Assembly: GCF_024449025.1 (NCBI RefSeq) | Contig: NZ_JAHLKM010000011.1 | Location: 1 to 64,000 of the forward strand | Direction of reading: 5' to 3' | Origin: Natronomonas aquatica | GTDB lineage: Archaea; Halobacteriota; Halobacteria; Halobacteriales; Haloarculaceae | Length of the DNA: 64,000 nucleotides | Made by a program: the position numbers and the translations under genes | Shown here: positions 14,828 to 23,188 of the stretch, piece by piece | How positions within the stretch are numbered: position 1 is the first letter of the stretch | Layout of the letters: every line of letters begins with the position of its first letter | Notes under the pieces: generated by a model | Told to the model about the DNA's origin: nothing | The model's database searches: none | What the model saw: only the letters and a program-made list of their open reading frames with translations

Positions 14828-16255
14828 ATGGGAGTGACAACCGACCCCGCCCGCGTCCTCTACGTCGACGACGACCCGTCCTTCACGGAGATGCTCTCGA
14901 CGGTCCTCGAACGCGAGACGGACTGTCTCGTTATCGAAACCGCTCGCGACGCCGAAACCGGTCTCGAGACCGTCCGCGAGGAACCGATCGACTGTGTCGT
15001 CTCCGATTACTCGATGCCGGGAACCGACGGGCTAGAGTTCTTGCATTCGGTCCGCGAGGAGGACGACGAGCTCCCGTTTCTGCTTTTGACGGGACGCGGA
15101 AACGAGGAAATCGCGAGCGAGGCGATCTCTGCGGGCGTGACGGATTACATCCAGAAACAGGGCGGGACCGATCACTACTCGCTTCTCGCCAACCGGATCA
15201 CGAACGCCGTCGAGCAGTACCGGGCGGGACAGAAACTCGAACGCCGAAACGAGGAGCTCGAACGGGTGAAAAACCGGTTCCAGTCCTTTCTCAAACACTC
15301 TCCGGACGTGATCACCGCGATCGACGGGGAGGGCCGGATCCAGTACCACAGCCCGGCGATCGAACGCGTCCTCGGGTACGACCAAGAGGAGCTGGTCGGG
15401 ACGAAAGTGGTCGATCACGTCCATCCCGACGACAGAGAGCGCGTGTCCGAGGGGTTTTTCAGCCTCGTCGAGGAGGGCGAGGGAACGGTAACCCAAGAGT
15501 ACAGAGTCGAGCACGCCGACGGCTCGTGGGTCTGGCTCGAGTCGGTCACCAGCGCCGACGAGGAGTTCCGCGACGGCGGGTACGTGATCAACTCCCGGGA
15601 GATCACCGAACGGAAGCGCCGGGAGCGCGAGCTCGAACAGAAGACCGAGCGACTCGAGGAGTTCGCTAGCATCGTCAGCCACGACCTCCAGACGCCGATC
15701 ACGGTCGCCGACGCCAGACTCGAGATGGCGATGGCCGAGTGCGACAGCGAACACCTCCCGCCGATCGGCGACGCGTTGACCCGGATGGACGAGATCATCG
15801 ACGCTACCCTGACGCTCGCCCGGGAGGGGCGGGTCGTCGACGAAACGGAGCCGGTCGATCTCGACGCCGTCGCCGATCACTGCTTCCGGACAGTGACGCC
15901 CGAGCAGGCGACGGTTCGTGCCACCACGGGGCTGTCGCTCGAGGCCGACCCCGAACGGCTCCGGCACGTCCTCGAGAACCTCTTTGCCAACGCCGTCGAG
16001 CACGCCGGCGAGGACGTGACCGTCCGGGTCGAGGATCTGCCGAACGGCTTCTATGTGGCCGACGACGGCCCCGGAATCCCCGAAGACGAGCGGGAGAAGG
16101 TGTTCGAACCGGGCTACTCGAAGACCGACTCCGGGACCGGCTTCGGGCTCGCGATCGTCGAGGAGATCGTCGAGGCCCACGGCTGGACGATCGATGCGAC
16201 CGAAAGCGACGCCGGCGGTGCCCGCTTCGAGATCTCCGGCGTCGAGACAGTTTGA
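14828..16255 (+). CDS. Receiver-PAS-histidine kinase
   Basis: A 475-residue soluble signalling protein. An intact N-terminal receiver has the acidic triplet Asp14-16, phosphoacceptor Asp60, Thr88 and Lys110. A PAS domain spans about 145-262. The HisKA helix carries His285 in SHDLQTP, and a HATPase domain shows the N box (NLFANAVEH), G1 box (ADDGPGIP) and G2 box (GTGFGLAIV). There is no membrane segment. It probably receives phosphate from another kinase, or is a phosphorelay input, with a PAS-bound signal. Output is unknown, as no DNA-binding domain is present. It follows the surface locus by 136 bp with its own promoter. Confidence 0.9.
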   Translation: MGVTTDPARVLYVDDDPSFTEMLSTVLERETDCLVIETARDAETGLETVREEPIDCVVSDYSMPGTDGLEFLHSVREEDDELPFLLLTGRGNEEIASEAISAGVTDYIQKQGGTDHYSLLANRITNAVEQYRAGQKLERRNEELERVKNRFQSFLKHSPDVITAIDGEGRIQYHSPAIERVLGYDQEELVGTKVVDHVHPDDRERVSEGFFSLVEEGEGTVTQEYRVEHADGSWVWLESVTSADEEFRDGGYVINSREITERKRRERELEQKTERLEEFASIVSHDLQTPITVADARLEMAMAECDSEHLPPIGDALTRMDEIIDATLTLAREGRVVDETEPVDLDAVADHCFRTVTPEQATVRATTGLSLEADPERLRHVLENLFANAVEHAGEDVTVRVEDLPNGFYVADDGPGIPEDEREKVFEPGYSKTDSGTGFGLAIVEEIVEAHGWTIDATESDAGGARFEISGVETV

Positions 16256-16268
16256 ACGACCCGCGGAC

Positions 16269-16652
16269 CTATACCGGCTCGAAGACGACGAGCCGATCGC
16301 CGCTTTCGCTTTCTCCGATGCCGATCTCGATCGTCTGGCCGATCTCGACGTCCTCGTTGTCGACGCCACGGACCTGTCCGGTGATCCGGACGGGCCCGAA
16401 GTCCGCGACCGCGACGACGAAGGGGGCGTCCGCCGCGAAGGACGGCCCGGCGACGTGTGTGACCGTCGAGGTCAGGATTTCGCCGGTCTCCGGCAACGGC
16501 TCCTCGGTGAACTCCCGCTCGCCGGTCTCGGGGTCGATCCGCCGGGGCGGCAGCCAGCCGTTCCCGCTCGGGCTCTCGAGATAGTACGGCTCGCTCTCGG
16601 CTAGGGCGTCGAGGAAGTCGTCGTAGCCGGCGTCCCGCGTTTCCTCGCTCAT
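16269..16652 (-). CDS. DUF35 OB-fold acyl-CoA-associated protein lacking zinc ligands
   Basis: A 127-residue protein starting at ATG 16652, overlapping the thiolase stop by four bases (ATGA), so it is translationally coupled. The C-terminal OB fold (TSTVTHVAGPSF, DFGPVRITGQVRG) is typical of DUF35 partners of archaeal thiolases, where the pair forms a complex with HMG-CoA synthase or works on acyl-CoAs. The usual N-terminal rubredoxin-like zinc ribbon is present in outline (GNGWLPPRR) but all four expected cysteines are replaced (SPSGNG; DPETGE). It is therefore a zinc-less variant, perhaps with a purely structural or substrate-channel role. Confidence 0.85.
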   Translation of the reverse strand: MSEETRDAGYDDFLDALAESEPYYLESPSGNGWLPPRRIDPETGEREFTEEPLPETGEILTSTVTHVAGPSFAADAPFVVAVADFGPVRITGQVRGVDNEDVEIGQTIEIGIGESESGDRLVVFEPV

Positions 16653-17815
16653 TGTGTCACCTCCAGCACCGTCACGACACAGCTTGCGACCGTCCCGCCG
16701 GCGTTGTGTGCGAGCGCCGTCTCGGCGTCCTCGACCGCGTCGCTGTTGACGTGATCGCCGCGCAACAGTTTCGTGAGTTCGGAGATCTGCCCGCAACCGG
16801 TCGCGCCGACCGGGTGGCCCTTCGCCTTCAGGCCGCCCGAGAGGTTGATCGGTAGCTCGCCGTCAATTGCCGTCTCACCCTCGGTAGCGGCGTCGATCCC
16901 CTCGCCGACCTCGTAGAAGCCGAGCGCCTCGATCGCCAGTACCTCCGCGATCGTAAAGCAGTCGTGGACCTCGGCGAAATCGACGTCGTCGGGGCCGATC
17001 CCGGCGTCGGCGTAGGCAGCACTCGCGGCCCGTTCGGCGGCCGGCGCCCGCGCCATCGAGGCGCGATCCTGCAGCGCCATCCGGTCGCCGCCCTGTCCCG
17101 TGCCGACGATCGCGACCTCGGGGTCGAGCCCCCGTTCCTCCGCGAAGGACTCGCTGACGAGCAACGCGGCGCTGCCCCCGTCGCTCATCGGCGAGCAATC
17201 GTAGAGCCCGAACGGCGAGCAGACGTCGGGCGCCGTCAGGACGTCCTTGACGTCGATCGACCGCCGGAACTGCGCGAGTTCGTTCTCGACGGCGTGATCG
17301 TGGTTCTTGACGGCGATGTGGGCCAGATCCTCCCGCGTCCCGCCGTACTCCTCGAAGTAGCGGTTGGCCATGAGCGAGTACGCCCCCGGGAACGTCATCC
17401 CGGCGTTGATCTCCCATAGCGCGTCGGCGGCGGCCGCGAGCCCCGCCGTCCCGTCGGCCGTCGAGAGGTTCGTCATCCGTTCGGCGCCGCCGACCAGGAC
17501 GACGTCGACGTCGCCGTTTCTGATACGGTTTACCCCGTGGCGAACCGCCGCGCCGCTGGAGGCGCAGGCGCTCTCGATGCGCGTCGCCGGTGCCGTGACG
17601 CCGGCCGCCTCCGCGGCGAGCGGGCCCGAATGGCCCTGACCTTCGGCGAGTTCGCCCATGTAATTACCGTAGAAGACCTCCTCTACGTCCTCGGGAGCGA
17701 GCCCCGAATCGTCGTAGGCCTTGCTCGCGGCCTCGGCGAAGAGGTCCCGGGACGTCCGTTCGCCCTGGGCACCGAACGCCGTCATTCCGACGCCCGCGAT
17801 CGGTACCCGTGTCAT
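16649..17815 (-). CDS. Thiolase-like acyl-CoA acetyltransferase
   Basis: A 388-residue thiolase of the archaeal SCP2-like type. The nucleophile Cys84 lies in ESACASSGAA; the C-terminal active-site loops are KGHPVGATG and a histidine/asparagine motif (HNAGG) near residue 370. It catalyses thiolytic cleavage or Claisen condensation of acyl-CoAs. Coupled to the DUF35 gene downstream, as is usual for archaeal thiolases. Because the DUF35 partner has lost its zinc ribbon, this pair is likely a catabolic paralogue and not the mevalonate-pathway set, but that is inference. Confidence 0.88.
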   Translation of the reverse strand: MTRVPIAGVGMTAFGAQGERTSRDLFAEAASKAYDDSGLAPEDVEEVFYGNYMGELAEGQGHSGPLAAEAAGVTAPATRIESACASSGAAVRHGVNRIRNGDVDVVLVGGAERMTNLSTADGTAGLAAAADALWEINAGMTFPGAYSLMANRYFEEYGGTREDLAHIAVKNHDHAVENELAQFRRSIDVKDVLTAPDVCSPFGLYDCSPMSDGGSAALLVSESFAEERGLDPEVAIVGTGQGGDRMALQDRASMARAPAAERAASAAYADAGIGPDDVDFAEVHDCFTIAEVLAIEALGFYEVGEGIDAATEGETAIDGELPINLSGGLKAKGHPVGATGCGQISELTKLLRGDHVNSDAVEDAETALAHNAGGTVASCVVTVLEVTQ

Positions 17816-18216
17816 TGTACCCCGTCCCTGTCGTTCGTGTCGAGTGTTCCTTTCATGTCACTCCGGATGTCGTCGTTCCGTCGCTCGGATCCCACTGTTC
17901 CGTCTGTTGACAACGTTGGACATACTCGGTGACCGATACTGATGTGTCTGTCGAATGTCGTCAGGGCCGCTCGTGGGGCCCAGTACACGCCGGGAGCGAT
18001 CGACCTCCCTGACTGTGGCGCACCGAGGGATCGCCGATTCCGGTAAGACCTCCGGGAGGTCTCTGTGACGATCCGGACGGGCGTTATACCGGCAAAAACC
18101 AGTTTAGCGATCGGTTAAACGGATCGTGAGACGCGTTAGCGTGGAAATAAATATATACTTCCCGTTTCATTGCTCGATACGGAAGCTGAAACAGCCGACT
18201 CCCAGCCCGATCACCG
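17816..18216. other. 401-bp non-coding region
   Basis: No supportable gene was seen. It lies between divergent genes. A hairpin with 8-bp arms (18046-18053 and 18055-18062) and an A/T-rich block AAATAAATATATAC (about 18145-18158) are the only structures noted. The latter is a likely TATA region for the rightward membrane-protein gene, giving a leader of about 35 nt. Confidence 0.4.
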
Positions 18217-18696
18217 ATGTCCACACAATCTGACACGATACAATCGAACGCCCGCCGATCCCGGTCCCTGTCGCGCGGTGAGTCGGAGACGCTCGGTGAG
18301 TGGAAACGCTACAACCGCTCCATCCGTTTTTATGGGGTTGTCCTGCTTGTCGGAACGAAACTCGCCGATGTCGCCACGACCGCGGTCGGCCTCCAGTACC
18401 TCCCGGGTATCACCGAGGCCAACCCCGTCGCCGATCACCTCTTCGTCGAGTGGGGGCTGTTCACCGGGCTGACGGTGCTTGGGACCGCGTCGGTGTTTTT
18501 CGCCGTCTGTGCGGCCGAACTGTTCGGACTCGAGGTCCGCCGACGGCTCGGGCTTCCGCGGACCGCGCTGTTCGCACAGGTGTCGATCTATCTGACGCTC
18601 TCGGCGCTGTTCGGGTTGGTCGCGATACGAAACGGCCTGTTGATCGCCGATCAGACGGTCTACGTTCTCGGCGAAACGATCGGACTCGGCGGCTAG
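18217..18696 (+). CDS. DUF5658-like small membrane protein
   Basis: A 159-residue protein with a basic, serine-rich N-terminus (1-36) followed by four hydrophobic helices. The first helix pair carries KLADVATTAVGL and EANPVA, the conserved Asp/Thr-Thr and Glu-x-Asn-Pro pattern of DUF5658 family membrane proteins. Function is unknown. The following small gene begins 19 bp after the stop on the same strand, so a two-gene unit is likely. Confidence 0.7.
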   Translation: MSTQSDTIQSNARRSRSLSRGESETLGEWKRYNRSIRFYGVVLLVGTKLADVATTAVGLQYLPGITEANPVADHLFVEWGLFTGLTVLGTASVFFAVCAAELFGLEVRRRLGLPRTALFAQVSIYLTLSALFGLVAIRNGLLIADQTVYVLGETIGLGG

Positions 18697-18715
18697 CGCG
18701 GTTCGGGAGGATCCA

Positions 18716-19138
18716 ATGACAGACTACAACACGGGGGACGAAACGGAGCCGAACGGAACGACTATTGTCTATCCGGGTTCGACCGGGAGCGAGGAAGACG
18801 AGGCCGTACTCTCGGATATCGATCCCGTCGAGACGATCGCCGACCGCGTCGATACCGACCGGATCGCCGACGAACTCCCCGCCGGCTGGACAGTCAAGCC
18901 CGACCTCGTCGTGACCGACGAGGAACCGCTCGCCGAGACACTGCTGTTCGAGGGGTCGCCCGCCGAGCCACGCCTCGTTCTTCGGCCCGCCGACCCGTCC
19001 CGGGCGGGTGAGGATATCGAGTTTTACGAGCGACACGACCCCCGGGCGACCAGCGAACGGACGATGACCGTCGATCGACTCCGGGAGGCGATCAGGGTCG
19101 CCGTCAACCGGGTTCACCAACTCGAAGGCGAGGGGTAG
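18716..19138 (+). CDS. Small acidic protein of unknown function
   Basis: A 140-residue soluble protein, not recognised. It is preceded by a good ribosome binding site (GGGAGG, 18705-18710) five bases before the ATG, which supports it as real. The sequence has an acidic N-terminus (1-35), a compact alpha/beta region (WTVKPDLVV, RLVLRPADP) and a C-terminal helix (RLREAIRVAVNRVHQLE). Position suggests co-expression with the upstream membrane protein. It is convergent with the GNAT gene, the stops four bases apart. Confidence 0.6.
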   Translation: MTDYNTGDETEPNGTTIVYPGSTGSEEDEAVLSDIDPVETIADRVDTDRIADELPAGWTVKPDLVVTDEEPLAETLLFEGSPAEPRLVLRPADPSRAGEDIEFYERHDPRATSERTMTVDRLREAIRVAVNRVHQLEGEG

Positions 19139-19142
19139 CCGG

Positions 19143-19724
19143 TCACCGTCCCGTGTCGTACTTGTAGGTCGCCTCGTCGGGATCGATCCCGAAGTCCTCC
19201 GGCGTCTCCTCCGGTCCCGTGTCGGGTTCCTCCTCGGCGGCCCGCTTGAAGCGCTCTCTGAGCCGGTCGGGCATCTCGAAGGCGTCGGTCTCGATGACCA
19301 TCGGCACGGCCTCGGGATCGAGCGATTCGCGCTTCGCCTCGAGCCGCTCTCCGAGCGGTTCGGGGAGTTCCTCGGGGGCGACCCCCTCGAAACCGAACTG
19401 GACCAGATACTCGTGGGTCCCCGTTAGCGCGTACACCCGGTCGAAGCCCTCCGCCCGCGCCCCGTCGACGAGTCGCTCGACGACGTGGGCGCCGACACCC
19501 TGCTTTCGCCACCCGTCGAGGACGCCGATGCTCGTCAGTTCACAGACCTCCTCGTCGTCGACGGTGTGGAGCCGGATCCGGCCGAACCCGGCGCGGGCGT
19601 TCGATTCCTCGTCGACCGCGATGACGTAATCGCGGGACCGAAACGCCGTCTCGTCCAGGCCCATCGCCTCGATGTGATCCAGAAGCCAGGCCTCATCGCG
19701 GTTGCGTGCGTCCCGGACGTACAT
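19143..19724 (-). CDS. GNAT family N-acetyltransferase
   Basis: A 193-residue acetyltransferase. The acetyl-CoA pyrophosphate loop is seen in LTSIGVLDGWRKQGVGAHVV (motif A, about residues 63-82), with GFDRVYALTG downstream. The C-terminal 80 residues are a charged extension beyond the usual GNAT core. The ATG at 19724 was chosen because GGAGGG lies directly upstream; a TTG nine codons earlier is less likely. The acceptor substrate is unknown. Confidence 0.82.
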   Translation of the reverse strand: MYVRDARNRDEAWLLDHIEAMGLDETAFRSRDYVIAVDEESNARAGFGRIRLHTVDDEEVCELTSIGVLDGWRKQGVGAHVVERLVDGARAEGFDRVYALTGTHEYLVQFGFEGVAPEELPEPLGERLEAKRESLDPEAVPMVIETDAFEMPDRLRERFKRAAEEEPDTGPEETPEDFGIDPDEATYKYDTGR

Positions 19725-19783
19725 GGACCCTCCTAGACTCGGCAGGGGCAAAACCGTTGTCGTTGTCGCCCCGGCCTGGCGGT

Positions 19784-21250
19784 TTACTCGGCGACGGGGA
19801 GCGTCACCACGAAGACCGCGCCCGTGGGGTCGTTGTCTTCGACCCGGGTGTCCCCCCCGTAGCTGTCGACCAGCGACTGCACCAGGTACAGGCCGATCCC
19901 CGTACCGGCGCTGTCGAGTCCCTTTTCGCCTTTCCCGAAGATCTCCGCTTTCTGTCCGTCGGGGACCCCGGGACCGTTGTCGGCGACCCGCACCCTGACG
20001 GACCCGTCTTCGCGCCCGACGGCGACCGCCACTTCCGGCGTGTCCTTGTCGTTGTGCTGGATCGCGTTGTTCAACAGGTTCCGGAACACCGAACCGAGCA
20101 TCGAGTCGGCGGTGACCGCCGTCTCCGGGAGCGGCTCCTCGAGGCGGATCTCCGCGTTGGGGTGTTCGGCGCGGAGTTCTCGGACCTGCTGTTGCAGCGT
20201 CGATCCGAGGTCGACGGTCGTGGTCTCGCTGTCCGACTGGAGCATCACGTCGGCCAGATCCCGCGCGCTACCCGTGAGATCGATCGCGTTCTCGACGGCC
20301 TCCCGGACGGTCTCGAGGTCCCCGTAGGCCTCCTCTGTCACGGACTCTTTCAGCATGTCGGCGTAGCCTTTCACCAACTGGAGGTCGTTGCGGATGTCGT
20401 GGCGGACGACCTGGTTTAGCAGTTCGAGATCGTCGCGCTGGCTTTCGAGTCGCTTCTCGTATCGCTTCCGGTCGGTGATGTCCTGGGCCACCGCGACGAA
20501 CTTCTTGACCGCGCCGTCCTCGGTCACGACCGGCGAGATCGTCTGTTCGAGGACGACCCGCTCGCCCGCCTTGGTCTCGTCTACCATCTCGTGGTTCCAC
20601 TTCTCGCCGGCCAAAAGCGTCTCCCAGAGTTCCTCGTAGAGCTCTCCGTCGCATTCGCCGGATTGGAGGACAGCGGGTGTCTCGCCGACGATCTCCTCCC
20701 GACTGTAGCCGGTAATTTCCTCGAAGGTGGGGTTGACGTACTCGATCGTGCCGTCGGTGTCGGTGATATAGATCGCGTGGCCGGAGGCGTCGGCGGCCTC
20801 CCGGAACTGTCTGAGTTCGTCCGTCCGGCGTTGTAACTCCAGGGACCGATCGCGGAGTCGAAGCAGCGTCCGGATGCGCCACTCGAGTTCGGCCTGTCGG
20901 GTCGGCAGCGAGACGATCTCGTCGACCGTCGACTCGAGTACCGCTCTCTCGATCCCGTCGTGGTCGTCACCGAGGAAATCCTCTCCCTGCCCCGAGTACA
21001 ACAGGAGCACGGGCAGGAGGACGGGCTTTGCATCCGATCTGGCTTCGGCGATATCCGCTCTGTGTCGCCGCAGTCCCGGCTCGTCGACGATACAGAGATC
21101 GAACTCGGCGTCGGTGACCGGTCGCTCCCCCCGATAGACGGTGTAGGCCCCGTCGTCGAGCCAGTCCTCGAGGACCCGCTCGTTGCCGACGTTCGATACG
21201 AGCGGGTAGATGACTGCCGGTTCGTCCGTCTGTGTCGAATTATGATCCAT
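19784..21250 (-). CDS. Pseudo-receiver-PAS histidine kinase (HTR-like), paralogue 1
   Basis: A 488-residue soluble kinase. The N-terminal domain (about 12-120) has a receiver-like fold with Asp56 but lacks the usual acidic pair and the Thr/Lys switch residues, so it looks like a pseudo-receiver. A PAS domain (148-262) carries the GTIEYVNPTFEEITGYS signature. The kinase has His284 in VVRHDIRNDL, and a HATPase domain with NLLNNAIQHN, DNGPGVP and GTGIGLYLV. It is a paralogue of the adjacent upstream kinase (shared DEIVSLP-RQAELEWRI segment). It is the last gene of the KaiC-kinase-kinase operon, 93 bp after its neighbour. Confidence 0.87.
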   Translation of the reverse strand: MDHNSTQTDEPAVIYPLVSNVGNERVLEDWLDDGAYTVYRGERPVTDAEFDLCIVDEPGLRRHRADIAEARSDAKPVLLPVLLLYSGQGEDFLGDDHDGIERAVLESTVDEIVSLPTRQAELEWRIRTLLRLRDRSLELQRRTDELRQFREAADASGHAIYITDTDGTIEYVNPTFEEITGYSREEIVGETPAVLQSGECDGELYEELWETLLAGEKWNHEMVDETKAGERVVLEQTISPVVTEDGAVKKFVAVAQDITDRKRYEKRLESQRDDLELLNQVVRHDIRNDLQLVKGYADMLKESVTEEAYGDLETVREAVENAIDLTGSARDLADVMLQSDSETTTVDLGSTLQQQVRELRAEHPNAEIRLEEPLPETAVTADSMLGSVFRNLLNNAIQHNDKDTPEVAVAVGREDGSVRVRVADNGPGVPDGQKAEIFGKGEKGLDSAGTGIGLYLVQSLVDSYGGDTRVEDNDPTGAVFVVTLPVAE

Positions 21251-21343
21251 CGGTCACCCGTGTCGCTTCCACGCCGAACCCGGCTCGGAGCGGCGCGCTC
21301 GCGCGTTCGTAAACCGTGGTCGCGGTCGTGGTCGTAGGCATGT

Positions 21344-23188
21344 TTACGCCTCCGTCTCCGTACACCGCGGCAGCGTCAGCGTGACGTCGGTTCCCCGCGG
21401 GTCCCGTTCGGTGACCTCGATCGATCCGTTCGATCGGCTGACGATCCAGTACACCAGCCACAGCCCGAGCCCGCTCCCGTGGTACAGATCGTCGATCGCC
21501 CGACCGGTCTCGAGTACGTCGCGGTCCATCTCCGGGATCCCGGGGCCGTCGTCGATGACGTGTATCCCGACCGTCTCGTCGTTCGTTCCGATGCTGATTT
21601 CGACCGATGGCGTCTCGCGATCGTTGTGGTTGATGGCGTTTCTGACGAGCTCTTCGATCGCTTCCCTGATCTTGAGCGTCGTCGAGACGAACGCCCGATC
21701 GGGGACGTCGATGTCCAGTTGAACGTCCGATCGGGACCCGTTGATCTCCTTTGCGATCGAGCGGACGGTGGCGGTGACGTCGAGCGGTTTCAGATCGGAA
21801 TCCTCGCTGAGCAGGTCCGTGATCGCTCGCGATTTCTCGCCGGTTTGCATCAGATCGTCGGTGTGTGTTACGATACGTTCGGCCGTCTTTGCCGTCGTCC
21901 CGGTGGTCTGTCTGTGGATCTGTTCTGCCAGCCCCCGGATCACCGTCAGGTCGTTGCGGAGGTTGTGCCGGAGGATGTTGTCGATCACCTGCAGTTGCCG
22001 CGTTCGCTCCTCGAGGTCGGTCACGTCCCGACAGATCGCCAGCGTCCCCGCGAGGTCGTCGTCGTCGTCGTAATAGGGGTACCGCCTCGTGCTGAAGACC
22101 GCCTCCTCGTTCGAGCGTTCGAACGTCGGGGAAACCGCGTACTGAACCGGGGACTCGGTCTCGAATACCTCCGATTTCCTTCTTTCGATCAGATCGGCCG
22201 TCGCCTCGTCCATGAACTGGTGTTCGTCCCCACCGAGAAGCTCTGCTTCGGGACACCCAGCGAAGTCGACCAGCGCCTCGTTGACCAACTCGAACGCCCC
22301 CGTCTCGTCTTGGAGCATGATCGGGTCCTCCAGCCGCTGGACGATGTCCCGGTGGCGTTTGAGGCGGTCCCGCAGTTCCTTGCGCTCCGTGATGTCAGTC
22401 TGGACGGCGACGAACGCGCTCACCTCGCCGTCGTCGGTTATCGGGGCGATCGTCTGGTAGGCCGTGTAGAGTTCGCCGTCCTTCCGTCGGTCGACGATCT
22501 CGCCCTCCCAGACCGACCCCGAGGAGATAGTCTCCCATAGCTCTTCGTAGTACTCGACGGACATCTTCCCGGAGTTCAGGATGTCGGGCGTCTCCCCCAT
22601 CACCTCCGCCCGGCTGTAGCCGGTGATCTCCTCGAAGGCGGTGTTGACGTACTCGATCGTGCCGTCGGCGTCAGTGATGAAGATGGCGTGGCCCGAAGCC
22701 TCGACAGCTTCCTGGAACCGGCGGAGCTGTCGCGTCTGTGTCTGTAGATCGAGCGACTGGTCACGGAGCCGGAGCAGCGCCCCGATGCGCCACTCGAGTT
22801 CGGCCTGTCGGATCGGCAGCGAGACGATCTCGTCGACCGTCGAGACGAGCACGTTATCGGCGATCTCCCCGCGATCGGTTTCGATGATGTCCGATTGATG
22901 CTCGGACAAGAGAAGCAAAACGGGCAGCAACGCGGGCTTGGCTGCCGATTTGACCTGTTTGAGGTCGTCTTTGTACTGCTGTAACCCGTCTTTGTCGACG
23001 ACACAGACGTCGAACTCGGCGTCGACAATCGGGCGGTCGTCGTTCGCGAGCAGGTACGAGTCGTGGCCGGCGATCCACTCTTTGAGAACGCGGTCGTTGC
23101 CGCTTCCCGACACGAGTGGATAGATAACAGTCGGCTCTCCGGGCTGGATCGTGCCGCTTTCGTCCCTCGCTTTCGGACTACCCGTCAT
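21344..23188 (-). CDS. Pseudo-receiver-PAS-PAS histidine kinase (HTR-like), paralogue 2
   Basis: A 614-residue soluble kinase with the same pseudo-receiver (about 22-130) as its downstream paralogue, two PAS domains (160-272 and 283-395) and a histidine kinase core (His408 in ILRHNLRNDL; ELVRNAINHN; DDGPGIP; GSGLGLWLV). The second PAS has an Asp run (374-378) in an exposed loop. The start overlaps the KaiC stop by 11 bases, so the two proteins are probably made together. The signal sensed is unknown; haloarchaeal kinases of this sort are often called light- or redox-responsive without direct evidence. Confidence 0.87.
   Translation of the reverse strand: MTGSPKARDESGTIQPGEPTVIYPLVSGSGNDRVLKEWIAGHDSYLLANDDRPIVDAEFDVCVVDKDGLQQYKDDLKQVKSAAKPALLPVLLLLSEHQSDIIETDRGEIADNVLVSTVDEIVSLPIRQAELEWRIGALLRLRDQSLDLQTQTRQLRRFQEAVEASGHAIFITDADGTIEYVNTAFEEITGYSRAEVMGETPDILNSGKMSVEYYEELWETISSGSVWEGEIVDRRKDGELYTAYQTIAPITDDGEVSAFVAVQTDITERKELRDRLKRHRDIVQRLEDPIMLQDETGAFELVNEALVDFAGCPEAELLGGDEHQFMDEATADLIERRKSEVFETESPVQYAVSPTFERSNEEAVFSTRRYPYYDDDDDLAGTLAICRDVTDLEERTRQLQVIDNILRHNLRNDLTVIRGLAEQIHRQTTGTTAKTAERIVTHTDDLMQTGEKSRAITDLLSEDSDLKPLDVTATVRSIAKEINGSRSDVQLDIDVPDRAFVSTTLKIREAIEELVRNAINHNDRETPSVEISIGTNDETVGIHVIDDGPGIPEMDRDVLETGRAIDDLYHGSGLGLWLVYWIVSRSNGSIEVTERDPRGTDVTLTLPRCTETEA

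Noticed and set aside
18046-18062. Hairpin in the 17.8-18.2 kb spacer as a regulatory element.
   Set aside because: It is a short GC-rich palindrome with a one-base centre, too tight to form a stable RNA loop, and has no conserved neighbour or T-tract. Chance is adequate.
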